Source: Cryptosporangium minutisporangium (lineage in GTDB: Bacteria; Actinomycetota; Actinomycetes; Mycobacteriales; Cryptosporangiaceae). Taken from it: a stretch of DNA of 55,844 nt. How positions within the stretch are numbered: position 1 is the first letter of the stretch; the number at the start of each line of letters is the position of its first letter. Where the stretch lies: contig NZ_BAAAYN010000025.1 of the NCBI RefSeq assembly GCF_039536245.1, positions 30,333-86,176 of the forward strand, given 5' to 3'. The position numbers were made by a program, and so were the translations under genes. Below the pieces are notes generated by a model. The model searched no databases. It worked only from the letters and a program-made list of their open reading frames with translations, and had not been told where the DNA came from. Positions 32,666-41,860 of this stretch are shown piece by piece.

Positions 32666-34174
32666 TTATTGTGGCGCGCCCCCAAGGCGGACGAGGTTCC
32701 AGGAGAGCGGTGGTAACTCGACGGACGTGCGCCCGCTGTCGACGGCGGGCGTCGGCAGCGACCGTGGCACCACCCGGTCCGGGGCTTCCGCCGTGTTCAC
32801 CGCGTCGGGATCGTCGTCCGCTAGCGCGACGTGCGACACCACCCGGTACCCCGGCCATCCCCGCAGATCCACGTCGAGCACCATCGGCGACGTCTGCGAC
32901 CGGTTCACCGCGAACAGCGACACCCCGTCGTCGGGGGTGTGCACCGCGACCGCGTCCAGCAGCGGCACCTCCCCCAGCCACTTCGTCTCGTACGTCGGCG
33001 ACGACGGCTCGACCCGCAGCACGGTGCCCCGCCCGTACTGCGACGTCAGCGCGAACGGGTGGTACGTCGTCTGCTTCCACGCCGGGCCGCCCGGCCGGGT
33101 CATGATCGGCGCGATCACGTTCACCAGCTGCGCCTGGCACCCGATCTTCACCCGGTCGGCGTGCTTGAGCAGGCTGATCAGCATGTTCCCTACGACGACC
33201 GCGTCGGTCACCGAGTAGACGTCCTCGATCAGCGGCGGCGCCTCCCGGATCGGCAGGTTCGCCTCGCCCTCGAACCGCTTGAGGTACCAGACGTTCCACT
33301 CGTCGAACGAGATGTTGATCCGCTTCTTGCGGCGCCCCACCGCCCGCACGTGGTCGGCGGTGGCGACCACCGCGTCGATGAACCGGTCCATGTCGACGCT
33401 GCACGCGAGGAAGCTGTCCCGGTCGTCGCCGCGCTGCTCGTAGTAGGCGTGCATGGAGACGTAGTCGACCTGGTCGTACGTCTCGCCGAGCACCGTGGCC
33501 TCCCACGAGCCGAACGTCGGCATCGACGAGTTCGAGCTACCGCACGCGACCAGCTCGATCGACGGATCGACCAGCCGCATCGCCTTCGCGGTCTCCGCGG
33601 CGAGGCGCCCGTACTCGTACGCCGTCTTGTGCCCGATCTGCCACGGCCCGTCCATCTCGTTGCCGAGACACCAGGTCCGGATCCGGTACGGCTCGGACGC
33701 GCCGTTCTTGCGCCGCAGGTCCGACCAGTACGTTCCGCCCGGCAGGTTGCAGTACTCGATCAGGTCGCGGGCGGCCTCGATCCCGCGGGTACCGAGGTTG
33801 ACCGCCATCATCGTCTCGGAGCCGATGCCCGCGGCCCAGCGCTGGAACTCGTCGACGCCGACGCGGTTGGTCTCGATCGAGCGCCAGGCCAGGTCGAGCC
33901 GGGTGGGCCGGTCGGAGACCGGCCCGATCCCGTCCTCCCACCGGTACCCGGAGACGAAGTTCCCGCCCGGGTACCGGATGAGCGGCACGCCGAGATCCCG
34001 CGCCAGGTCCGCGACGTCCGTCCGGAACCCGTCGGGGGACGCCGACGGGTGGTCCGGCTCGTAGATGCCGGTGTAGACGCACCGCCCCATGTGCTCGACG
34101 AACGAGCCGTACAGCCGCGAGTCGACGTCGCCCACGGTGAACGAGGGATCGATGGTCAGCGTTGCTCGTAACAC
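32666..34174 (-). CDS. Alpha-L-arabinofuranosidase, GH51
   Basis: About 502 residues: a TIM barrel and a C-terminal beta-sandwich as in GH51. The acid/base Glu is in CLGNEMDG (~173) and the nucleophile Glu in SFDEWNVWY (~292). PSFTVGDVDSRLYGSFVEHMG and IRYPGGNFVSGYRWEDGIG are family landmarks. No signal peptide is present, so it acts inside the cell on arabino-oligosaccharides brought in by the adjacent ABC importer. The start is GTG at 34174 (AAGGGG about 8 nt before) or TTG one codon earlier. It is the last gene of the LacI-SBP-permease-permease-GH51 cluster. Confidence 0.92.
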   Translation of the reverse strand: MLRATLTIDPSFTVGDVDSRLYGSFVEHMGRCVYTGIYEPDHPSASPDGFRTDVADLARDLGVPLIRYPGGNFVSGYRWEDGIGPVSDRPTRLDLAWRSIETNRVGVDEFQRWAAGIGSETMMAVNLGTRGIEAARDLIEYCNLPGGTYWSDLRRKNGASEPYRIRTWCLGNEMDGPWQIGHKTAYEYGRLAAETAKAMRLVDPSIELVACGSSNSSMPTFGSWEATVLGETYDQVDYVSMHAYYEQRGDDRDSFLACSVDMDRFIDAVVATADHVRAVGRRKKRINISFDEWNVWYLKRFEGEANLPIREAPPLIEDVYSVTDAVVVGNMLISLLKHADRVKIGCQAQLVNVIAPIMTRPGGPAWKQTTYHPFALTSQYGRGTVLRVEPSSPTYETKWLGEVPLLDAVAVHTPDDGVSLFAVNRSQTSPMVLDVDLRGWPGYRVVSHVALADDDPDAVNTAEAPDRVVPRSLPTPAVDSGRTSVELPPLSWNLVRLGGAPQ

Positions 34175-34178
34175 CAAG

Positions 34179-35078
34179 TCACCCCTTGATTCCGGTGCCG
34201 GCGATGCCCTCGACGATGTTCCGCTGGAACAGCAGGAACAGTGCGACCAGCGGGATCGCCCCCAAGACCGCCATCGCCATCGTGTCGGCGTAGCGGATAC
34301 CGAACGCGCCCTGCACGGTCGCCAACCCCACCGGAATCGTCATCAGATCCGGGTTGGTCAGCACGAGCAGGGGCCAGAGCAGGTTGTTCCAGGCCATCAC
34401 GAACGAGAAGATCGTGACCGCGGCGACCGCCGGCCGGGACAGCGGCAGCACGATCTGCCGGTAGATCCGGAAGAACCCGGCGCCGTCGACGCGGGCCGCC
34501 TCCTCCAGGTCGGCCGGGAGCCCGTCGAAGAACTGCTTGAAGATGAACACGGCGATCGCGGTCGGCGCCTGGGGCAGTGCCACCGCCCAGAACGTGTTGA
34601 GCAGGCTGACCGACTGGAACTCACGGAACTGCGGCACCATCAGGACCTGCGACGGGATCATGATCCCGGCCAGGATGAACCAGAACACCAGCGTCCGGAA
34701 CCGGAACCGCAGCCGGGAGAGAGCGAACGCCGCGAGGCTCGCGGTCACAACGGTCAGCGCGGCGGTCAGCGCCGACGCGATGAACGTCGAGGCGTACCAG
34801 CTCAGCATGTCGGTGTCCCGGAGGGCGCGGCCGAACGCGGCGAGCGTCGGGTTCTCGATCCACCAGGTGGTGTTGACGGTCTCGGCGTTCGGCTTCAGTG
34901 CGGTGTCCACCGCCCACAGGATCGGCACCAGCCACAGCGCCGCGAACGCGATCAGCACGCCGATGCAGATCCGGTTGAACAGCATCATCCGACGGTCGAC
35001 GGCCTCGACGGTGACCGCCGATCGGGCCGCCCGCGGCCTGGTCAGGGTTCCGGTGGCCCCCACCGTCTCGCTGGCCAT
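34179..35078 (-). CDS. Carbohydrate ABC transporter permease (MalG type)
   Basis: 299 residues with six membrane helices. The EAA loop that docks the ATPase reads LPADLEEAARVDGAGFFRIYRQIVLPLSRP. The N-terminal cytoplasmic tail is ~35 residues. It pairs with the MalF-type permease directly upstream, with 1 nt between them, and its AGGAGG ribosome site lies in that gene's last codons. No ATPase gene is in the cluster, so a shared MsiK-like ATPase, common in Actinomycetes, is probably used. Arabino-oligosaccharides are the likely substrate, by context. Confidence 0.9.
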   Translation of the reverse strand: MASETVGATGTLTRPRAARSAVTVEAVDRRMMLFNRICIGVLIAFAALWLVPILWAVDTALKPNAETVNTTWWIENPTLAAFGRALRDTDMLSWYASTFIASALTAALTVVTASLAAFALSRLRFRFRTLVFWFILAGIMIPSQVLMVPQFREFQSVSLLNTFWAVALPQAPTAIAVFIFKQFFDGLPADLEEAARVDGAGFFRIYRQIVLPLSRPAVAAVTIFSFVMAWNNLLWPLLVLTNPDLMTIPVGLATVQGAFGIRYADTMAMAVLGAIPLVALFLLFQRNIVEGIAGTGIKG

Positions 35079-35079
35079 G

Positions 35080-35985
35080 TCAGACCTCCTTCTGCTGCGA
35101 ACGGACCAGCCGGAACCAGACCACCGAGACGGCCAGCACGACCACGAAGAACAACATCGAGACGGCGGACGCGTAGCCGACCCGGTAGTTCGTGAAGCTC
35201 TCGTCGTAGACGTATTGCAGGACCGATCGGGTGGAGAAGTTCGGTCCGCCGGCGGTCATGATGAACATCTGGTCGAACACCTTGAGCGACGCGATGACCT
35301 GCAGCACCGCCACCAGCGTCGTGGTGCGCCCCAGCAGCGGGATCGTGATGTGGCGGATCTGCTGCCACGGGGATGCGCCGTCCAGCACGGCCGCCTCGTA
35401 CAGGTCCCGGGGGATCTCCTGCAGGCCGGCCAGGTAGAGCACGAAGTTGAAGCCGAGCGTCCACCAGACCGTGGTGAGCGCCAGCGCGGGCATCGCCCAG
35501 TTCTCGCTACCGAGCCAGTTCGGGGCCGTGACGCCGATCTTCGAGAGCGACGTGTCGAGCAGCCCGATGCCCGGCGCGAGGATCCACATCCAGATCAGCG
35601 CGACGACCGCGGACGGCAGGACGTAGGGCATGAAGAACGCCAGCCGGTAGAACCACCGGCCGCGGCTGACGCGGTTGGCCAGTAGGGCCAGCACGAGGGC
35701 CAGGACGACGAGCGGCGGCGTCGTGAGGATCGTGAACCAGACCGTGTGCCACAGCGACGACCAGAAGTCCGAGTTGGTCAGTGCTTCCGCGTAGTTCTCC
35801 AGACCGGCGAAGGTCGACAGGCCGGACTTCACCATGCTGGTGTTGAAGAAGCTCATCAGCAGGCCGTAGAGCGCAGGCCCGACGATGAACAGGACGTACA
35901 GGACGAGGAATGGAGCGAGGAAGGCAGCGGCGGAGCGCCCCTGCCCGGCGGCAGGACGCCCCTGCCGCACCGCGGGCGTGGTCAT
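35080..35985 (-). CDS. Carbohydrate ABC transporter permease (MalF type)
   Basis: 301 residues with six membrane helices. The EAA loop is IPRDLYEAAVLDGASPWQQIRHITIPLL. The N-terminus is hydrophilic (AVRQGRPAAGQGRS) before helix 1 (FLAPFLVLYVLFIVGPALYG). ATG at 35985 has AGGAGG seven bases upstream; the longer open frame comes from the frameshifted neighbour. It forms the membrane channel with the MalG-type partner and should receive sugar from the binding protein encoded just upstream. Confidence 0.9.
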   Translation of the reverse strand: MTTPAVRQGRPAAGQGRSAAAFLAPFLVLYVLFIVGPALYGLLMSFFNTSMVKSGLSTFAGLENYAEALTNSDFWSSLWHTVWFTILTTPPLVVLALVLALLANRVSRGRWFYRLAFFMPYVLPSAVVALIWMWILAPGIGLLDTSLSKIGVTAPNWLGSENWAMPALALTTVWWTLGFNFVLYLAGLQEIPRDLYEAAVLDGASPWQQIRHITIPLLGRTTTLVAVLQVIASLKVFDQMFIMTAGGPNFSTRSVLQYVYDESFTNYRVGYASAVSMLFFVVVLAVSVVWFRLVRSQQKEV

Positions 35986-36011
35986 CGTCGACCTCCTGAG
36001 TCGGATCGGGC

Positions 36012-37342
36012 TCAGATCGGTGAGGCAGTGGCGGCGAGGTTCGTCAGCTTGGTGCGCATCTCGTCGAGCGCTTCCTGCGGCGTGGAGAGACCCGCCATCA
36101 TCGCGCCGATCGCGGAGCCGGTGATCAGCTCGAAGTTCGACCCCGAGCCGGAGTACCAGCCGCCCGGGTCGTAGGCCGCGCTGTCGGCGGCCGTCGCGTA
36201 CTGCGCCTGCGGCTGCAGCGTCCGGTACTCGGCGCTGTCCCGGAACGGCAACCAGGTCGGGATGTGCCCGCCCTCCGCCCAGGTCTTGCTCTGGTCGAGC
36301 AGGCTGCGGATGAACTTCAGCGACCGGTCGAGCCGGTCCGGCGTGAGCTTCGGACTCTTCGGGACGACGAGCGTGTGCGAGTCGGCCTGGCAGGCGTACG
36401 ACCCCTCGTCGAACACGTGCGGGAACAGCGCCATCGAGAACGGCGTCTTCGCGTCCTGGAACGTCGTGATCTCCCACTCGCCCTGGAACAGGAACGCCGT
36501 CCGCCCGGAGGCGAAGTCGGCGATCGAACCCTGGTAGTCGGTGGCTTGGGGAACAGTCCGCTCTGCGTCAGCTGCCGGAGGAACGTGAGCGCCCGGAGCG
36601 CTTTCGCGTCGTCGATCACGACCTTCGTGCCCTCGTCGGCGAGCATCTCGCCACCGAGCTGCGCGTAGAGCGACTGGAACGCCCGCCACGCGGTGACGAT
36701 CTCGGTGCCGAGCGCGATCGCCCCGGCGTAACCGCCGGTGACCTGCTTCGCCTTGCGCATGGCGTCCAGAAAGGCCGCCTCGCCTTTCAGCGGCTTGATC
36801 ACACCGTTCGCGTCGAGCAGGCCGGCCTTCTTGCAGATGTCGGTGTTGTAGAACATCACGAACGGATGCGTGTCCATCGGGATCGCGTAGGCCTTGCCGT
36901 CCACCAGGCCGGCGGCCCAGGCCCGCTCGTTGAACTTGTCCGGCGTCAGGCCAGCGCGCTCCAGGGCGTCGGTCTCCAGCTCCTGCAGCAGGCCGCCCTC
37001 GATCATCGACTTCGCCCTGGTCAGGTGCGCGACCGCGACGTCCGGCGGCTTGTCGCCGACGGTCGCCAGCGACAGCTTCGTGTAGTACGGATTGCCCCAG
37101 TTGAACGTGGTCGCGCTCAAGCTGACGCCCGGGTTCTGCTTCCGGTAGACATCCAGCATCGACTGCATGCGGAGGCCGTCGCCGCCGCCGAACAGGTCCC
37201 AGAACTGCAGCGTGTTCGCCGGTTCGCCGGCGGTGGTCAGGCCGGAGAGCACCGAGGAGCAGCCGCTCAGCGCGGCCACCGCCCCGGTGCCCACCGCACC
37301 GCGGAGTAACGATCGTCGGGAGAAAACTGGCGGAGAGGTCAT
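36012..37342 (-). pseudogene. Sugar ABC transporter binding lipoprotein, frameshifted
   Basis: The start at 37342 (GGAAAGGA ribosome site) opens a Tat-type lipoprotein signal (RRSLLRG, then ALSGC) and a type-1 extracellular binding protein: NTLQFWDLFGGGDGLRM, KPPDVAVAHLTRAK, YAIPMDTHPFVMFYNTDI. The frame holds to about LTQSGLFP near 36550 and then runs off. The missing part continues in the -1 frame as ATDYQGSIADFASGRTAFLF down to the stop at 36012. Joining the two gives a normal ~440-residue protein. The break falls at a run of four G (36548-36551 on the plus strand), where one more would restore the frame. This is either a real single-base deletion or a sequencing error. Confidence 0.85.
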
Positions 37343-37451
37343 CGCTGTCCTTTCCGGAGGGGGACCGGCCGCGGGGTGTCGGCCGGGAGCGCGCCGACGG
37401 AAGCGGCGCGGGTCGGGGCGGCGGGCGCTCCGCCGGAATCCGGCGGCGAGG

Positions 37452-38483
37452 TCAGCCGGACGAGAGCGAGCGCGGCGGGTCCGCGGCGGACGGTGGTGGC
37501 GCGGTCGAGTCGCGGACGACCAGCGCGACCGGGAGCAGGTCGCGCCGGGGAATCGTCTCGCCGCGGATCCGGGCGAGCAGGAGGTCGGCCGCGCGCGCAC
37601 CGGTCTGCTCGAACGGCACCCGCACCGTGGTCAGCGGCGGCGCGGCGAACTCGGCGAGCGGGGCGTCGTCGCAGCCCACCACCGAGCAGGCCGCCGGAAC
37701 CGGTACACCCCGGGCGCGCAGCGCGGCGAGCACGCCGAACGCCATCGTGTCGTTGTGCGCGAAGATCGCGGTGATGCCGGGGTCGGCGTCGAGCAGGCGA
37801 TGCGTCGCCGCGGCCGCGCTCCTGGCGTCCCACTCGGTCGCGAACACCCGGCGCTCGGGAAGGGCGATACCGGCGGCGTCCAGCGCCGCGCGGAAGCCGC
37901 CGAGGCGGCTGACCACCACCCGGCGCCCGGTGGGGCCGGTGACCGTGCCGATCGCCCGGTGCCCGAGGCCGACCAGGTGCTCGGCGGCGAGCACGCCGGT
38001 CTCCCGGTGGTCGGACCCGACCGCGGGGACACCTCCGCCGGCGATGTGGTTGAGGGTGACGGCCGGGAGCGGTCCGCGCAGGTAGTCGCCGATGACGGCG
38101 TCTTCCTCGACGCTCGGCGCGACGACGAGCACCCCGTTGACGCGGTACTCCTGGAGCCTGCGGAGCGGGGCGTCGCTCTCCGGAGCCGTCGTGGCCACCA
38201 GCGCCGCGTGTCCCTGCCGTTCGATCGCGCGCTGCGCGGCCACCACGAACCGGGAAAGCGCGACGTCGGAGAAGTCGTCGGCGAGGATGCCGACGGTCAG
38301 CGAGTCCCGCCGGACCAGGCCGCGGGCGAGCGCGTTCGGTACGTACCCGAGCTCGCGGGCTGCACGTTCGATGCGCTCCCGGGTAGCCGGGGAGACGACC
38401 CCGGACCGTCCGTTGAGCACCTTGCTCGCCGTCTGGAAGCTGACCCCGGCGCGCTCGGCGACGTCCTTGAGCGAGACGTACAC
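37452..38483 (-). CDS. LacI-family repressor of the arabinofuranoside cluster
   Basis: 343 residues from GTG at 38483. The DNA-binding head VSLKDVAERAGVSFQTASKVLNGR leads to hinge helix NALARGLVR and a periplasmic-binding-like sensor domain (DSLTVGILADDFSD, VNGVLVVAPSVEEDA, IFAHNDTMAFGVLAALRARG). GGGGGGA stands six bases before this GTG. The ATG at 38504 has no ribosome site and would overlap the operator. By position it should repress the importer and GH51 genes downstream until an arabinose-derived sugar binds. Two palindromic sites lie just upstream. Confidence 0.9.
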   Translation of the reverse strand: MYVSLKDVAERAGVSFQTASKVLNGRSGVVSPATRERIERAARELGYVPNALARGLVRRDSLTVGILADDFSDVALSRFVVAAQRAIERQGHAALVATTAPESDAPLRRLQEYRVNGVLVVAPSVEEDAVIGDYLRGPLPAVTLNHIAGGGVPAVGSDHRETGVLAAEHLVGLGHRAIGTVTGPTGRRVVVSRLGGFRAALDAAGIALPERRVFATEWDARSAAAATHRLLDADPGITAIFAHNDTMAFGVLAALRARGVPVPAACSVVGCDDAPLAEFAAPPLTTVRVPFEQTGARAADLLLARIRGETIPRRDLLPVALVVRDSTAPPPSAADPPRSLSSG

Positions 38484-38503
38484 GGGTCCCCCCAGTTCCG
38501 CCA

Positions 38504-38552
38504 TGTGATCGCTAACAAATGCACTTCATCCATTAGGCGAACGTTCGCGTAA
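38504..38552. promoter_or_regulatory. LacI-type operators upstream of the repressor gene
   Basis: TTAGGCGAACGTTCGCGTAA (38533-38552) is a 20-bp palindrome with one mismatched pair and a perfect 12-bp core, GCGAACGTTCGC, with the central CG typical of LacI-family sites. A second, imperfect site is TGTGATCGCTAACA (38504-38517, 10 of 14 symmetric). Both precede the repressor start at 38483, fitting autoregulation of the entire cluster. Confidence 0.65.
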
Positions 38553-38626
38553 GGCAGAATGAGCCCCTCAGAGGGTGGTGTCAAGATCGAGTGGCCGCAC
38601 CGATGTGCACGTTCACGGCGGCTCAA

Positions 38627-41600
38627 TCAACGCCAATCGCCGATCAACGACATGGCTGCCCAGTGATACGGGTGGGCGAGGTACGGCTCCGCAGCGTCGT
38701 GCAAGAGCTCGAGCTGCGCTCGCCGGAGCGCCTGCCATCGGGCCGGGTGGTCGGAGCCGTCCAGCCAATGGCGATAGAAGGCCGAGGTCAGTCGGCTCGA
38801 GGAGCGCTGATCCACGTTCCAAAGCCCGGCGAGCACCGCACCCGCACCGGCCTGGAGAAAGGACCTGGTCAATCCGTCGAACTCGTCCCCGTTGTTGCGC
38901 TCGCCGACGACGCCACTGGAGCACGCGCGCAGCGTCACGATCGAGGCTCGCAGCGTCAACGCGACGACGTCCTCACCGGTGACCAAGAACCGGTGTCGCC
39001 TGCGGACGCCCATGTCGCGCGGCGCCCGTGGCGGCCGCCGTTCGCCGTCGGCCAGCAGAAGCCCGGACCTCAGGGGGTCATCCCCATCGAAGAAGCCGTG
39101 ACAGGTCAGGTGAACGACGTCGGCGTTCGGGAGCGCATGAAGGACGGAGCCCGGCGTCGCGTGTTCCGGACCGTTGTGGACGGACAAGGCCCGGATGCCG
39201 CCCAGCGAGACCTCGTCGTGCTCGAAGAATTCCGGGTGGGCATCGCCCTCCGCAGCGACGCCGGCGACCACCGCGGCCACGTCCGCCGGGCGAGCGCCGG
39301 TCCGGCGCCGTAGCGTCGTCAGACTTGGTGTATGTACGACGCCGAAACGCTCGATCAGATACCGACCGTCCTCACCACGGAGCGCCGCGAACGGCAGCAG
39401 GTGCAGCGGCCCGTGAGGAGCGACGCAGAGCAGGTCGACGTCTCCGACCGGCTCCAGCAACCGTCCGAGGTCGGCGCTGGCCCGGTCAAGCGCCGACAGG
39501 TCCCTGCGCCACGGCCGGTCACGACGGATCGGCGGGTAGGGCGGCCAGGCGTCGGGCGCGCCATTGAACTGTCGGCGCAGTACGGCTGCGACGTCGACCC
39601 AGACGCTCCGGCCGACGTCGATCCGTCGCACCGCGAGCGGTTCGCCCGGCTGGAGTGTGAAGCACGTCGTCGAGTCGCGGTCGCAGAAGAACGATGCGAG
39701 CGCGACCCGGTGGGGCTCCGCGGCGAGCAACTCCCCCAGCTCCGCGAGGCTGACAGGTTCGCCGGTGCGGATCCGCGCATAGTCCGGTGCGAACTCACGC
39801 ATGCGACTCCAGCACTCGCGCAGAGCCACCTCGATCCGGCCGAGCCGTTCGCGCGCCGAAACGCCTGGCAGGTGCTCGGCCAACGCGTTCCGCGCGAGCC
39901 CGAGCAACTCCGCCTCCTCCGCGGCGAGCTCGTCCGGCACCGACTGCGGTGGATCCATCGTGGCGCGGCCGAGTCGCGCCGCGAACGTCCGCGCCTTCGC
40001 CGCTTCGTGCACAGCGAACGCGCGCTCCTCCGGTCGCGCGTGCCCGAGGGACTCCGCATCTTCGGTGACCAGCAGCCGGACCAGGACCGCGTACGCGTCG
40101 ATCGCGCGCGAAATCTGGTCCGACTTGCGGGTGGGGTCCCCGGTGGCGACGATGCTCCGTTCGATATCGTCCACCAGCTCGGCGAGCATCCGGTACGCCT
40201 CCACGCGGCGCTCCGGCACGTCGGCGAGAGCGCGGCCGTACTCGAGCCGCGCATCGGCCAGGTGCTGGGACTGAGGGCTCCGGGCCTGGATGTCGTTGAC
40301 CGCGGTCCGGAGCATCTCCAGCGCCAGCTCGGTCATCCCGTCGCGCTGGAGCCGGTCGGCGGCGGTCGTCCCGAACAGCGCGATGGTCTCGGCCGTGGCC
40401 GCGGCGGAAAGCTGCGGTGCTAGCTCGATCATCCTGGTGACGCCACCATCGGCCCACCAGCCGTCGTCCTGCATCAGGCGCGTCAGAGCCGCGGTGACGA
40501 ACGTGAACTCGCCGATCTCCTCCGCGGATTCCAGCGCCCTGTTGTACGCGGTGATTGCTCCCGCGCGGTGCCCCAACGCGGACATCGCATCCCCGAGGCC
40601 GATGAGCGCGATGGGCACGCCTGTGTTCGGGAACCCGACCCGGCCCGCGTGAAAGACTGCGGCGACGTGGGCACGGTGCGACTCCTCCGCTCGATCAGCG
40701 CCGTAGAACGCACCGAGGTTGTTGTATGCGGCGGCAAGCATCCGCGGATCCCCGTGCCGTAGCGCGCGGTCGACCACGGCCTCGTACAGTTGCTCGGCCG
40801 ATCGCCGGTCATAGCGCGCCCGGGCTGCGGTGGCCCGGTACGTCTGCGCCTGGAAATGCATGTCGGCCAGGTTCGAGCGCTCGGCGGGCACGAGGATGGC
40901 CTCGGCGTCGGCCTCTCCGAGGTCCCAGTCGCCCCGATCGGAGTGAATGCTCAGGCGCAGCATCCGCAACCTGCACTCGTGCTGGTCGAGTTGGGCTTGA
41001 GGCGGCGTGGCTAGCCCCGAGCGGCGGGCGACCTCGAGCACCCCCTGCAAGCGTCCGACGATCGCCAAGCTCTGCTCGATCAGGGGCAACGCGTCGTCGA
41101 GGCGCCCGAGCTCACGGTAGACCGAGGCGAGTCGCAACCGCAGATCCGTGCCCAGCAGGTCCGACTCGCCGGACTCGTCCGCCGGGTCTTCCGATGCCAT
41201 CGCTGCTTCGAGTACGGACGCGGCGACCTCGGGCCGTCCGCTCCGCGCCAGGTATGTACCGTATGCACAGGTCAGAGCTATCGTGCGCGAGCGGGACCCC
41301 AGGGCTCGCGCGAGCGCGACCGCCCGACGTGAGTAATGGGCCGCGGTCCGGTAGTCGCCTTCGTCGGCACGCCGGTCCGCGAGTTCGATCGAGGCCTCGA
41401 CCCGCAACTCCGGTCGACCGGACGCCAGCGCCACCAGGTACCTCAATACGAGGTCACGCTCGTCGGGCGGGGACTCGGCCAGCGCGCTCAGCCGCTGGTA
41501 GACGGCCTCGGTGAGCTCGGGGCGGAGGTCACTCAGAACGCGATAGGCGTCGAGCGGTGTGGTGGCGCGCTTCGCTCGCTCGATCGCCGCGGCCACGGAC

Positions 41601-41860
41601 GGCGGGAACTCACTTTTGAGCGCTGCGCCCTTCGTTGCCAGCGCCCGATCCGCGAGGTCGGCGACGAAGGCCAGCAGACGTCCGCGCGCTGACCGACCCT
41701 CGGCGGTCGCCGCGGCGATCATCGCGTCGAACGCCGCACGCAGCGGGTAACGCCGGAGCGACCGCTGCCGGACGTCCTCAGCGATCCGAACGGAGCTGTC
41801 CAATCCGATGAGGCGCAGGGCATGGTTCTGGTAAAGGACCTCTTCGGCGAGTTCCCTCAT
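38627..41860 (-). CDS. CHAT-domain protease with tetratricopeptide repeats
   Basis: 1077 residues. Most of the first ~750 are helical TPR-like repeats (for example YRTAAHYSRRAVALARALGSR, LGRLDDALPLIEQSLAIVGRL). The C-terminal ~300 form a CHAT (caspase-HetF-associated) peptidase: PHGPLHLLPFAALRGEDGRYL, catalytic His in VVHLTCHGF (~921) and catalytic Cys in TLRACSSG (~980), ending HPYHWAAMSLIGDW. The His-Cys dyad is intact. TPR-CHAT proteins are proteases switched on by a partner or ligand, several of them in defence. ATG at 41860 overlaps the previous stop (TGATG) with GGAGGG before it. It is the last gene of a three-gene operon. Confidence 0.85.
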   Translation of the reverse strand: MRELAEEVLYQNHALRLIGLDSSVRIAEDVRQRSLRRYPLRAAFDAMIAAATAEGRSARGRLLAFVADLADRALATKGAALKSEFPPSVAAAIERAKRATTPLDAYRVLSDLRPELTEAVYQRLSALAESPPDERDLVLRYLVALASGRPELRVEASIELADRRADEGDYRTAAHYSRRAVALARALGSRSRTIALTCAYGTYLARSGRPEVAASVLEAAMASEDPADESGESDLLGTDLRLRLASVYRELGRLDDALPLIEQSLAIVGRLQGVLEVARRSGLATPPQAQLDQHECRLRMLRLSIHSDRGDWDLGEADAEAILVPAERSNLADMHFQAQTYRATAARARYDRRSAEQLYEAVVDRALRHGDPRMLAAAYNNLGAFYGADRAEESHRAHVAAVFHAGRVGFPNTGVPIALIGLGDAMSALGHRAGAITAYNRALESAEEIGEFTFVTAALTRLMQDDGWWADGGVTRMIELAPQLSAAATAETIALFGTTAADRLQRDGMTELALEMLRTAVNDIQARSPQSQHLADARLEYGRALADVPERRVEAYRMLAELVDDIERSIVATGDPTRKSDQISRAIDAYAVLVRLLVTEDAESLGHARPEERAFAVHEAAKARTFAARLGRATMDPPQSVPDELAAEEAELLGLARNALAEHLPGVSARERLGRIEVALRECWSRMREFAPDYARIRTGEPVSLAELGELLAAEPHRVALASFFCDRDSTTCFTLQPGEPLAVRRIDVGRSVWVDVAAVLRRQFNGAPDAWPPYPPIRRDRPWRRDLSALDRASADLGRLLEPVGDVDLLCVAPHGPLHLLPFAALRGEDGRYLIERFGVVHTPSLTTLRRRTGARPADVAAVVAGVAAEGDAHPEFFEHDEVSLGGIRALSVHNGPEHATPGSVLHALPNADVVHLTCHGFFDGDDPLRSGLLLADGERRPPRAPRDMGVRRRHRFLVTGEDVVALTLRASIVTLRACSSGVVGERNNGDEFDGLTRSFLQAGAGAVLAGLWNVDQRSSSRLTSAFYRHWLDGSDHPARWQALRRAQLELLHDAAEPYLAHPYHWAAMSLIGDWR

